Origin: Ridgeia piscesae
Taxonomy: Eukaryota > Annelida > Polychaeta > Sabellida > Siboglinidae
DNA length: 64,000 bases
Reading direction: 5' to 3'
Assembly: GCA_025642075.2 (NCBI GenBank)
Contig: JAODUO010000542.1
Coordinates: forward strand, 183,501-247,500
Positions within the stretch are counted from its first letter, which is position 1. Each line of letters begins with the position of its first letter. The notes under the pieces were generated by a model that saw nothing but the letters and a program-made list of their open reading frames with translations, made no database searches and had not been told where the DNA came from. A program made the translations under genes and the position numbers. Shown in pieces: positions 12,901 through 22,791 of the stretch.

Positions 12901-15900
12901 AGTTCCAACACAAAAGAGAGAAACATCTACGGTGACAGCAGTACCAACACAAAACAGAGAAACATCTACGGTGACAGCAGTGCCGACACAAAACAGAGAA
13001 ACAGCTGCAGTGACAGCAGTTCCAACACAAAAGAGAGAAACATCTACGGTGACAGCAGTGCCGACACAAAACAGAGAAACAGCGACAACTGCTCCAGCGT
13101 CAATACAAGAGATGCAAACAGCTACTGCAGTGTCAATGGAAAACAGAGAAACAACGACTGCAATGCCAGCACAAAACAGAGAAGCTTCTGCAGTGGTGAC
13201 AGTGCAAAACACTGAAACAGCAATGTCAGTGGTCGACACAGATATCACAGACACAGAAACAACACGAATACACTATGTTGGTAAGGCCACTGGAACAGTG
13301 TCAATATTGCTTCCAGACAGTGACACACATGCAGATGTGACACGCTGCCCCCATGATCTCTTGAGCGATGAACTCGATGACATCTTGCCAACTGTGTTTA
13401 CCGGCCCCGATGACATCCTGGGTTTGGTGCACTGTAATTTCGACAGTGGGAAGGAAGTAATTCCCGCCCCTGGAGCCAACGAGGGTGATGCCTCCCCGGC
13501 AGACAGTGGGATCGGAGAGAAGTCGAAGGAACTGTCGAGAATCTACGTCCACGAGGACGGCACGGTTGAACTTATCATAGAACGACAAATGAACAGTTCA
13601 TCTGATGAGGACACGGGTGGCGATTACTTGCCATGCAGTGACACAGCCAGTTGGCAACGGTTCTTGTCTGATGAGCGGTTTCAACCAAAGGTCTTGCTTC
13701 ATAAACTCGACAGTGTGCCCTCATCCTCAAATCGTGCACTGTGGTGTACTTCTGAAATTCAGAAAGGAACCTCAGTATGTGGAGGGGTTGATGCTTGTTG
13801 TAGTCACAGTGATGCTGGAAAGGCGAGTGCTTCAGAATTTTCTGATGAACACCTCAGTGCTGCGACTTGTAACATTGAGAGAATGGACCAGGCATGTTCT
13901 GCCATTAGGCCTTGCCCCAATGATGCTGCGAGAATGAGCCAAACATATTCGACTGCAGCGAAGGACAACAAGAGTCTTTGCCCAAGTAACGGATCACATG
14001 GATCCGGTGTAAATCTACCAATGAGGGTGCCGTGTAGACCTGTGATGAAGGCGTCATTGAAATCCAACAAACCATCGGCTGTCTGTGTACACCTGTGCAG
14101 TCCGACCAAGTGCAGACCTTGTGACCGGTCCAGGAAGCACAAGGTGAAAGCGTACAGTGAATCGGATAAGGCAAGCAAAAGGCGCTGCAAGGAGTCAAGT
14201 GGTGTGACTCTCACGAAACACGTTGCAGATGCTCATAAGAGGAGCGACTCCGGGAAACACGACACAAAGAAACACCACAAGAGACGTCACAAGAAACACA
14301 AACGCATCGCTGAGGACAGTTCACACAAACGTCCCAGGAAGTCGGACACAACGGTAAAGACGACTGGGCAGACAGACAGCAGTGATGCACTGAGTGAAGC
14401 AGAATCGCTGCCAACTATTTCAGCAGTCGTCAGAAGAAGCCAGCAGCGGCCGTTCAATCCTAAGTCAGAGGCGCAGAAGTTGTCGCCAGTGGCGAAGCCG
14501 TGGAGACCGCGACAGTGGGCGCCGCCTGGTAAGATGCCACCGATGTTGAAGACGGTGGCAGCGAAACTGAAGCACGGTTTCAGCCACAACATGTTGGCCA
14601 CATGGCAGAAGAGTGGTAAGATAACAAAGACCATCACCGATCCAACCTCTGCTGAGCTGGGACGCATGTCTTTTAATAAGTCTCTCAAGATTGCTCTTGT
14701 GCAGAAGGGAGACGGAGTGAGACCTGCTATGAAAGCCAGTGATCATAGCATTCGGAGAAAGCCAGGAGAGATTCGTCATCTGAAAGCACGGCGAAAGACA
14801 GTTGGTGAACAACTGAAGACTCATACAGCGAGCAGTGCTACATTTGTGGACAGTGCGAGACGCCATAGTCTTGGTGACAACATCAAGAAGAAGACGGTGT
14901 GTGACAAGAGTCAACGGAGGACTGTTGGACTGAAGCAGTGCAAAGACATTGCTGCAAGAAGCTGGCTACAGCGCAGTGTGTCTGAGCCACATGACGCGAG
15001 GACATCGACCACATGTGAGGACACTGGCCGAAATGTCTGGTCGCTGATGGGTAGGACAATGGGCTCTGTCAACACTGATGCGGATCCAGCTGCTCGAGGA
15101 TACACAACGAATTGCGCAGGTCTCGCGCAGTCTCCTGTTTTGTCGGCAGATTCAGCCGACTCAGATCACAGTGCATTTACACCTGTGGCATTGCCAAACG
15201 CTGCAGTCTCCGTCTGGTCGCACAAGCCGAAAGACCAAAGAACTGCGCACAAGACACCATCTCATGAGTCACTGGCGTCAGTGTTGACAGAAGCGTGGCA
15301 TAGATCTACTTCCCAGCATGCAGTTGGCAGCTCAAACGTGTTGCACTCAAAACTGCCGAAGTTGGCTAGCAAGGAATCGTTGAAACAGCCATTACTTGGA
15401 CGAGATTCACGGTCAAGACGTGACAGTGGTCAGAGAGATTCAGCATTGGCTGGACAAGACACACGGTCAAGACATGACAGTAGTCAGAGAGACCCAACAT
15501 TGGTTGGGCAAAACACACGGTCAAGACATGACAATGGCCAGAGAGATCCAGCATTGGCTGGACAAGACCCACGGTCAAGACGTGACGATGGTCAAAGAGA
15601 TCCATCACTGGCTGGACATGACATATGGTCAAGACGTGACAGTGGTCAGAGAGATTCAGCATTGGCTGGACAGGACACACGATCAAGACATTGTAGTGGT
15701 CAGAAAGACTCGCTGTTGACTGGACAAGTCACTCGGTCAAGACATGGCAGTGGCCAGCGAAACCTATCACTGGCTGCAAAAGACACACGGTCAAGACATG
15801 GCAGTGGTCAGGGAGACTCACAATTGGACACTGGCCTGAAGCCTCAGTGTGGTGTCAGTGCCGTGGACAAGGCAGAGAGGGGAACCAGCACTGCCTGGGT

Positions 15901-18900
15901 TGTGACTGAGCTCACACTCCACACAAAGGCAGCCCAGGCCACGTACGCACACCTCGGGCACAAGTCTAGTGGTGGTGGTCAGATAGACCCGCGACTGTGT
16001 CCACCTGATGACAGAGGCCGTGTACGTCCAATTGCTGATGTCCTCGCGGTCACTCCTGTGATCCCATTAGAACCGCTCCTGTGTGAACCGGACGTTTCTG
16101 GTGGCACCGACTGGGGGAAGTTGATCCCAGTGAACCTACCACAAGACGCGTGGAACACGTCAGACTTCTGCGTTGCGTGTGAGAGGATGAGCAGCATCAC
16201 AAGGGAGTACTTATCGAAGCCACCCGAGGAACGTCACCGCGTGATGCTGGTGTACTCTGCAAAACTCAAGAAGACGATCCAACAGATCAATGACGACGAG
16301 ATGTTTGCGGATGGCACCTCGGCTAGCATCTCTTCAACGTCAAGCCGCTCCCACAGTCGCAATTCACACAGCCTGATGGGACAGAAGAAACAGCTGGAAC
16401 GACAGGAACTCTACAAAGTCCTGTCAGACATCAAGGCAAGTGTGGCTGCAGATAAAGTCAAGATCGCGTCGATGCCGGTGCCAAATAAAGAGATCCATCG
16501 GCGGATCGACCGGTGCCGACTCAACTGCGAAATCATCAATGAACGTCTCGGTCAGTTGAACAGATTCCACATGGATCAGCAGATCCAAGTGCTGCCGGAA
16601 ATCCTTCGTCTGTGTTCTGAGTCGGACAAGTACATCTCGGTCGAGCACCAGTTTCTCTTCATGCGAGTTCGCCCGATACAACTCGGCCACTGCAATGAGC
16701 TGTACGCGCTGAAGGAGATCATCGAGGCAGTGTATGAGGAACTGTCTTTGATGTCTGAGCGGGGAGTGTCTGACTCAAGGAAGGACTGGTTGGTTCTGGC
16801 ACTGGGCTGGCTCCACACTCACCGCCGCAAGATGTTGACTGAGATCTGCCACCTCGAGGCGCAGCACGTGTGTGAACTGGCCGAACTGTTCCAGCAGCGA
16901 CGTGCGTGGTACAGGTAAGGATCACTCACACGAGTGGCCAGTTGTCTTTTGTTTTTGTACGACAACTACTGTGTTGATATCCACTCTATTCTCGAATGTA
17001 TGGTTATTATAGGATCCTGAGAATGATCTCGGCTAGGATTGCATTCGTTGTGTGGATCGGAAAATACAGCTGTAGTAACTGCATTGATATTGGAGACTTC
17101 TCCTCCGATACCTGTATCGATACAAATTTGTTTACAAATTTCATCGATTCAGAATGCATGTCTATGTAAAAAGTACAATAGGAGTTTCACATCTTATGTA
17201 ACTGTATCTCAAGTGTCGTCTGCTGTGTATTATTCCATTGTGTTCCTGTGTCCACCTACTTATTGTCACAACTAACGCTTCACTGGCATTGCTGCCTTCT
17301 AGTGGTGCTTTTATGAATACACCATTTGAAATTGCTTTCTACCATCCTTGGTATAAAGTTTTAAACTGATCTTGTGCTGATTTCATAAATCATTCCAGAT
17401 AATATGAAGAAACTTTCCATCGTTATGTACAGCTATGCTCTGCATGTCTTTTAGGATTGTTTTGAATTACACAATCTATGACAAACATTTCCATGCGGAG
17501 AACTGCAGGAGAGAACTGATTGGGTGAACTTCCTGCTAATAATACCATCCCTTGCTTAAGACTCAAACACGTTCATTTTAACGTACTCTAACTTTCTGCG
17601 ATTACAAGTTTGTAGAACATTTTTGTTTTTGCTTCAGGAAGATGCAGGCAGAGTTGCAGAAGTCACCGACACAGGGCTGTGTCATGGCTCTGTTAGACAA
17701 CCCACTCAAGTATCTGGATCGCAGAATTTGCACCATGACAAAGTACCTTGAGTTCATTCAGGTGAGATACATTGAGAGCGGAGTTGTCATCAGTCAGTAG
17801 AAGGGCCAATGACTCCAGAGCATTCAATAGAAAGGCTGATATCCAGAGTGGCTAGTTGGAGAATAGATGTCTCGACAGCAGCCAACAGAATGGCTGATAT
17901 CTTCAGGTAGTTCAATAGGAGGGCAGATGTTCTCAAGATAGTCATTAGAAAGGCTTGATCATGTCAAATGTGTCAACAGGAGGGCTGATGTGTTCAGAGC
18001 AGTAAATTGACGTCTTCTGAACATTTGTGCTGCTGTCAAATACCTGGTAATGTGTGATTTTAATTGTGGCATTATGGTTGTGTTTATGCAGCCTGGCAAA
18101 TAATTGACCATACTATACTGTGTAAAGTTGATTGTGATATATTGCTGTGTTTATGTTTTAAGTGGCCTTCCTAAAAGTAGCATTTTGTTTACGCTTTCAG
18201 AACTTGAGCAGTTGTACTCATCATGCGGTGGGCATCAGCAAAGGTGAGACTTCTGAAGATCTGTAGACATGTCAAGAACAGGCCTGTCATAGATAGAAAC
18301 ATCTCTTTTCAAGTAGACCATTGACATTTAATAGTTGGTGTTACTTGAAAATGGTAACTAGATTTTAATGACAAGTTAGTTAAATGAATGAGTAGTGGAA
18401 TATGGGCTCATCTTTATGTGTATGTCAACAGTTGAACAATTCTAGTCTAACAGAGGGGCATGCTTCCTTGAAAATTATTCTGATACAACAGTATGTGCAA
18501 CTGATCATGGAGTTCTCAGGAATCATTAGCTAGGATGCTTTTATGGTGGTGATCAGCAAGGATATTCATATTCAATGATTGGTGTTTAGGTTTGAGCATG
18601 AATCATGATGCCTAATACACATTCAAATGAACCTAAGTTCAATACATCATTTACTATCAATTTCTCAACACCAGGGGACCATTTCACTAATGTTTTTAAG
18701 AGCTCTTAAACCCGATTTTGCACTTCAAAATACATTTTGATCCTTAACAGTGATCTAGAATACCTGGAAACTGTCAACACAATGACGTGGCAATGGGACA
18801 TTGTCACTGGTGTGTCATGGAAATGGTGTCCTCCATAATAGATCAATGGAACTTTTTGTTTTGAAAAAAAAACCTCATTTAATTTAACACCAGATTTTGT

Positions 18901-21900
18901 TTAATGATGAATTTTCCTTAAGAGCCCTTTACCTTAGTGAAATGGTCCCCTGGGTAAGATATGTTTGGTATTAACAGTGACATATGGCTGTTTTCGGGCA
19001 GTAGCCGACTACAAACTGAAGCAGCCACAGAAGGGAGGTGATTGTGTTGTCAGGCAGAGAGGGACACCAGCAGTGTCCACAACACGTTTATCAGTTGTGT
19101 GAATGGTGATTGTCAGAACTGATGAGATGATCGCTTTGTTTCAGACGGTGTCAGTGCTTGCCCCAAGACCCTGCCACAAGAGTCTACAGCCCAGCGGGTA
19201 GGCGGGGCCAAGCATGTGTCAGTCAAGTCAGAAGCTGACAACTTGGCGAGAACTTCAAAACACAACATCATCAGGTCTGTGTGCCTGCCAAAAGACCCTT
19301 CAGGCTCCAGCACTGAGACACATGGCATTGGCACTGCGGAAGGTTGTCATGACGACACTGACATCGATGACATTTGTCACAGTGAAACAGCTGACCATAG
19401 CGAAGAAGCTGATACCGATGGTGAAATCTTCAGTAACCGGGACTTCGTACAGGGCACCAGTCAGGTTGAAGACAGTATAGAGGACGTCACTCATGATGAA
19501 AGCGACAAGGCTGAAGTGATGGGTGAATGTGAAGGAAGTTGTGCTGAAGTCGCATGCGGTGAGGCTGTTGTCACTGGTGCTGAAGATGACAGCAGTGATA
19601 AAGCTGCTGATGTTACCGTTACTGAAAGTAAGAGTACAGAAAATGATAATGACACCACTGATACTGGAGGAAGCCAGCGTGAGAAAAACAGTGTGAGCAG
19701 TGACGGTGACAGTCACTCTATGAATGACGACGACACCAATTTAACTGAAATGGACATGTCTCTAGAAAGCCTTTGTGAAGACAATGTTGGCGCTGCTTGT
19801 GAGAGCGATGTCAATGAGACAGAACACAGTGCAACAGAAGCTGGTGGTCAGAGTCGTAGCGAAGAAGATGAAGATCACGTAGATAACACCAACAGTGTTG
19901 TCTTTCAAACAGACAGGCACATGGAAGAAAGTTGCACTGAAGTCGACTCAACAGGAGACACTGAGAGGAAGATTAGGGAAGATGAAAGTAGAGTTGACAC
20001 GACTGGAGAGACAATGAACCAGGTTAGGGAAAGTGAAACTATAGTCGACACGATTGGAGACACTACTAGCCATGTTAGTGAAATGGAAAGTAGAGTTGAC
20101 ACGACAGGAGACACTATGGACCAGGTTAGGGAAAGTGAAACTATAGTCAACACGATTGGAAACACTACAAGCCATGATAGTGAAATGGAAAGTAGAGTTG
20201 ACACGACAGGAGACACTATGACTCAGGTTAGGGAAAGTGAATCTATAGTCAACACGATTGGAGACACTACAAGCCATGATAGTGAAATAGAAAGTAGAGT
20301 TGACACGACAGGAGACACTATGACTCAGGTTAGGGAAAGTGAATCTATAGTCAACATGATTGGAGACACTACAAGCCATGATAGTGAAATGGAAAGTAGA
20401 GTTGACACGACAGGAGACACTATGACTCAGATTAGGGAAAGTGAATCTATAGTCAACACGATTGGAGACACTACAAGCCATGATAGTGAAATGGAAAGTA
20501 GAGTTGACACGACAGGAGACACTATGACTCAGGTTAGGGAAAGTGAATCTATAGTCAACACGATTGGCGACACTACAAGCCATGATAGTGAAATGGAAAG
20601 TAGAGTTGACACGACAGGAGACACTATGACTCAGATTAGGGAAAGTGAATCTATAGTCAACACGATTGGAGACCCTACAAGCCATGTTAGTGAAATGGAA
20701 AGTAGAGTTGACATGACAGGAGACACTATGACCCAGGTTAGGGAAAATGAATCTATTGTCAACACGATTGGAGACACTACAAGCCATGTTAGTGAAATGG
20801 AAAGTAGAGTTGACACGACTGGAGACACTATGAACCAGGTTAGGGAAAGTGAAAGTCGAATCGACACGACTGGATACTCTACGGACCAAGTTAGGGAAAG
20901 TGAAGATAGAGTTGACATCATGAACCAGGTTAATGAAAGTGAAAGTCAAAGCAGCATGACTGGAGACACTACAAATCAGGTTAAGGAAAATGAAAGTAGA
21001 ATTGACAAAACTGGAGACCCTTCAGACCAAGTTAGTGAAAGTAGAGTTGACATGACTGGAGACACTACGAACCAAGTTAGGGAAAGTGAAAGTAAAGTTG
21101 ACACGATTGGAAATGCTATGAACCAAGTTAGGATAAGTGAAAGTCGAGTTGACACGACTACAAGCCAAGTTAGGGAAAGTGAAAGTCGAGTTGACATGAC
21201 TGGAGACCCAACAAACCAGGTTAAGACAAATGAAAGTAGAATTGACATGACTGGAGACCCTACGACCCATGTTAGGGAAAGTGAAAGTAGAGTAGACACG
21301 ACTGGGGAGACTACAAGCCAGGTTAGGGAAAGTGAAAGTGGCCTTGATGACTCTGCAAATAGCATATATGAGCCAATAAGTGATGATGAAGACGTGCGAA
21401 ATGAAGATGATGTTTGTCAAGAAGGTGATCCTGTTAAGACCCATTGCAAAAGACCAAATGCCAGGGTTGTTGAATATGTTTATCATGTTAAAAGTAAAAG
21501 GGTGTGAACAATTTGCGACCAGCTGAGAATAGCGTCCAGGTAAAAGTTGATGGCGAGAACAGAAAGAGAAACAACGGTGATGTGTGCACAACTACGAAGC
21601 ACAATGTGTGCCATGCGAGCAGTTATGCTGACGTTAAGCCGACAGGTGCGATGTTGAATGTGAAAGCTCCAGAGGGGAAGTCTATAGGTGTCCTCATGAA
21701 TCGCAATGTGTCGTCCATCCCATCCGTCACCGCTGTCAACCAGGACATTGGCTCTATGGCTAAGAAACGAAAACATGAACAGATGAAAATGTATCTTGAA
21801 AACAAGCGACTGCGAACCGGTTGCGTGGCTGTTCAGAATAACTCTCCAGCCGTGGTGGAGAGAAATGTCTCGAAGAGAACAGACAATAACGCCACAGGCT

Positions 21901-22611
21901 GCCGATATGATGACAGATGTCTTCCGGGATTCATGGGAAAGAGTCTGAGTGAGACCTACCTGCACAGGTCATGCCACGAATATAACAGAGTGACAGACCA
22001 AGCTTATAACACCAGCTGGGGTGTGAGGAATCTGAAAGCTCCAAGACATCACAGACTTGGAGGCCCATCAGGGACGGAATGGCAAGGAGACGAGAGGCCC
22101 TGGTCTGCCAGTGACATCTCTGGTACACACGACATGGACGAATACTTCATGGTAAGTTTACAATTATGTCCTTCCTTCATTTCAATTCTCCTTGTTTCAT
22201 GCAACAACAAGCTTAAGTGTTAAGTTTGGTGTTCTGAGTTCGCCAGCTGTTTTAAGTGTAGGCAATTTTATGTGTGTAACTGCTTATTCTCTGTAGCTTA
22301 CAGGTCTGTAAAACTATAGTGAAATAGTTGACACTGTCACAGTAATATTGCATTTTAAATTATAGGTACTGCAGTACTATCACGATAGTGAAACTATTCC
22401 CAAGAGTCGCCCATGATATTGATGGTAACAGGCACGCAACGGTTTCTTGCAGTCTGACGACCTACATCACAATGAAGCATCGTGGTTTGACTACGAATGT
22501 GGTGTTCATCGTGAGGTGGTAGTTCGTGGTCACAGACATCACCACCGGCACCGGAGAGAACACAAGCACCACCACCACACCAGGGTGCACCAGTTGTGGA
22601 AGCCGCACTAA
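6828..22611 (+). CDS. TASOR/TEX15-family (DUF3715) protein, gene span of 11 coding exons
   Basis: Exons: 6828-6949, 7648-7841, 8178-8326, 8800-8897, 9529-9672, 10619-16914, 17638-17761, 18201-18243, 19145-21486 (end uncertain), 21540-22151, 22453-22611. All phases agree if a 53-nt intron is accepted at 21487. The product is about 3,400 residues. The N-terminus reads like the DUF3715 pseudo-PARP fold of TASOR, TASOR2 and TEX15: a GTHLIETVMF helix, then GVVLSRHADVQLK, then a closing SPRPRQVQPIYAIKIKV. A low-complexity middle follows, with a Lys/Arg/His-rich nuclear-localisation-like stretch near 14230-14350, then a helical block at about 16160-17761. In vertebrates TASOR scaffolds the HUSH silencing complex and TEX15 acts in germline transposon silencing and meiosis. 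Great length and one giant exon favour TEX15, but I cannot separate the paralogues by eye. Nuclear silencing is inferred from the family. Confidence 0.72.
7648..7841 (+). CDS. Exon B, start of DUF3715 region
   Basis: Acceptor ATTCCAG, donor GTAAATGG, phase 0 to 2. It encodes LGVWPDHSSLEF...IVDITNQHIINKYR. The end of the exon matches the region of TASOR/TEX15 proteins that leads into the conserved domain's first long helix. The acceptor was chosen for phase agreement; an alternative lies 7 bases upstream. Confidence 0.65.
7911..8065. repeat. Intronic tandem repeat, about 41 bp x 4
   Basis: Four degenerate copies of TCACAGACAAACTCACCAGTGA followed by CCACAGTACAAAGGATGTG, in the intron between exons B and C. 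No coding role is apparent. Confidence 0.8.
8178..8326 (+). CDS. Exon C, DUF3715 helix
   Basis: Acceptor GTTTCAG, donor GTATGG, phase 2 to 1. The peptide RARVQEMGQVQRLGTHLIE... continues TVMFTCLASDKVLEEVRDNGYHV. This matches the DUF3715 pattern of a charged helix, a hydrophobic strand, and a helix ending in a Gly before the loop. Confidence 0.8.
8800..8897 (+). CDS. Exon D, DUF3715 core motif
   Basis: Acceptor TTGCAG, donor GTCAGT, phase 1 to 0. It encodes GPEKKGVVLSRHADVQLK then VAELIVDSCWIVMFK. The G-V-x-L-S-R-H-A-D signature followed by a hydrophobic strand ending in F-K is the most diagnostic part of the family's pseudo-PARP domain. Confidence 0.85.
9529..9672 (+). CDS. Exon E, DUF3715 insert
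   Basis: Acceptor TTGTTGTAG, donor GTAACT, exactly 48 codons, phase 0 to 0. It encodes VALGNCRYITDMDAQEER... ending SSQPIEVQASRDQ, between two hydrophobic strands of the domain. The intron after it holds a MITE. Confidence 0.8.
9713..10241. mobile_element. piggyBac-like palindromic MITE
   Basis: TTAA (9713-9716) is followed by AGGGATACTCCATTCAGTGA. The other end reads TCACTGACTGGAGTATCCCT then TTAA (10238-10241). These are imperfect terminal inverted repeats with TTAA target duplications, the hallmark of piggyBac-type insertions. The interior is also palindromic: TGTGCACAA motifs pair across the element, and two inner hairpins of GCCAGTGACGTAAAC / TTACGTCACTGGC occur at 9866-9897 and 10023-10059. 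There is no transposase, so it is non-autonomous. Confidence 0.8.
10619..16914 (+). CDS. Exon F, giant exon: end of DUF3715, disordered middle, helical C-terminal block
   Basis: 6,296 bp, acceptor CTTTTCAG, donor GTAAGG, phase 0 to 2. It opens with VYLFEVDVDGMISPRPRQ, the closing strand of the pseudo-PARP domain. Next comes a 13-residue GLQNQQHPVAVPP array (about 10946-11560), then a different 13-residue array, TAVPTQNRETSTV (about 12650-13090). After that are acidic SDED stretches, a Lys/Arg/His-rich segment near 14230-14350 (KKHHKRRHKKHKR) and an 18-residue array, DTRSRHDSGQRDSALAGQ (about 15405-15830). The last 250 residues are ordered and helical (ITREYLSKPPEERHRVMLV, EIHRRIDRCRLNCEIINERL, AVYEELSLMSERG). 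An upstream TTG/ATG frame start near 10583 is intronic. Confidence 0.9.
17638..17761 (+). CDS. Exon G, helical C-terminal block
   Basis: Acceptor TTGCTTCAG, donor GTGAGA, phase 2 to 0. It encodes RKMQAELQKSPTQGCVM then DNPLKYLDRRICTMTKYLEF, continuing the helical domain at the end of exon F. The following intron (17762-18200) carries degenerate tandem phrases (AGAAAGGCTGATAT) and nothing coding. Confidence 0.85.
18201..18243 (+). CDS. Exon H, 43-nt micro-exon
   Basis: Acceptor CGCTTTCAG, donor GTGAGA, phase 0 to 1, encoding NLSSCTHHAVGISK. It is small but its phases fit both neighbours exactly. Confidence 0.7.
18671..18953. mobile_element. Short inverted-repeat element (MITE-like)
   Basis: CCAGGGGACCATTTCACTAA at 18671-18690 is the exact reverse complement of the 20 bases at 18934-18953. 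Just inside, GAGCTCTTAA and CTTAAGAGCCC also pair. About 283 bp in all, with no coding capacity, in the intron before exon I. No clear target duplication is visible. Confidence 0.7.
19145..21486 (+). CDS. Exon I, acidic exon with 17-residue array
   Basis: Acceptor TTGTTTCAG, starts phase 1 (DGVSACPKTLPQES...). It is very acidic and Ser/Thr-rich. From about 19960 to 21350 it is a tandem array of a 17-residue (51-bp) unit alternating ESRVDTTGDTMTQVRES and ESIVNTIGDTTSHDSEM. The frame stops at TGA 21505-21507, yet the following open frame is clearly part of the same gene. I therefore place the exon end provisionally at a GTTAAA donor at 21487, which restores phase. An indel in the assembly is equally possible. 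Confidence 0.65.
21540..22151 (+). CDS. Exon J, basic C-terminal region
   Basis: This frame is open from 21504 and ends at a strong donor ATG|GTAAGT at 22152, phase 0. It holds SMAKKRKHEQMKMYLENKRL, a bipartite basic cluster like a nuclear localisation signal, and then a Trp- and Asp-containing acidic end. The start at 21540 (after GCGTCCAG) is provisional and depends on the frame change described for exon I. Confidence 0.6.
22453..22611 (+). CDS. Exon K, terminal His-rich exon
   Basis: Acceptor GTTTCTTGCAG, phase 0, 53 codons including TAA at 22609-22611. It encodes SDDLHHNEASWFDYECGV, then a His/Arg-rich tail containing RGHRHHHRHRREHKHHHH and ending QLWKPH. Confidence 0.75.
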   Translation, partial: SDDLHHNEASWFDYECGVHREVVVRGHRHHHRHRREHKHHHHTRVHQLWKPH

Positions 22612-22738
22612 CGGTACATGCCAGGATTTTACGTCTACGAGATCAGCCCGGAAATGAAGCCTTGGGACTTGTACATTGGATGGAAATATTTGTGACAGTA
22701 GCACTTGTGAACTATCTGGCAATGCTGATTGTCAGGAA

Positions 22739-22791
<53 letters not shown>

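Noticed and set aside
10884..16925. Antisense and shifted frames over the giant exon (for example 12676-13254, 11523-12071, 12622-13215)
   Set aside because: Shadows of in-frame coding repeats; the plus-strand frame has matching splice sites and phase at both ends.
19948..20949. 333-codon minus-strand frame over exon I
   Set aside because: Shadow of the 51-bp coding repeat.
21487..21507. Programmed -1 ribosomal frameshift at the end of exon I
   Set aside because: The A-rich/G-rich string there is not an X XXY YYZ heptamer in the zero frame; a short intron or sequence error is simpler.
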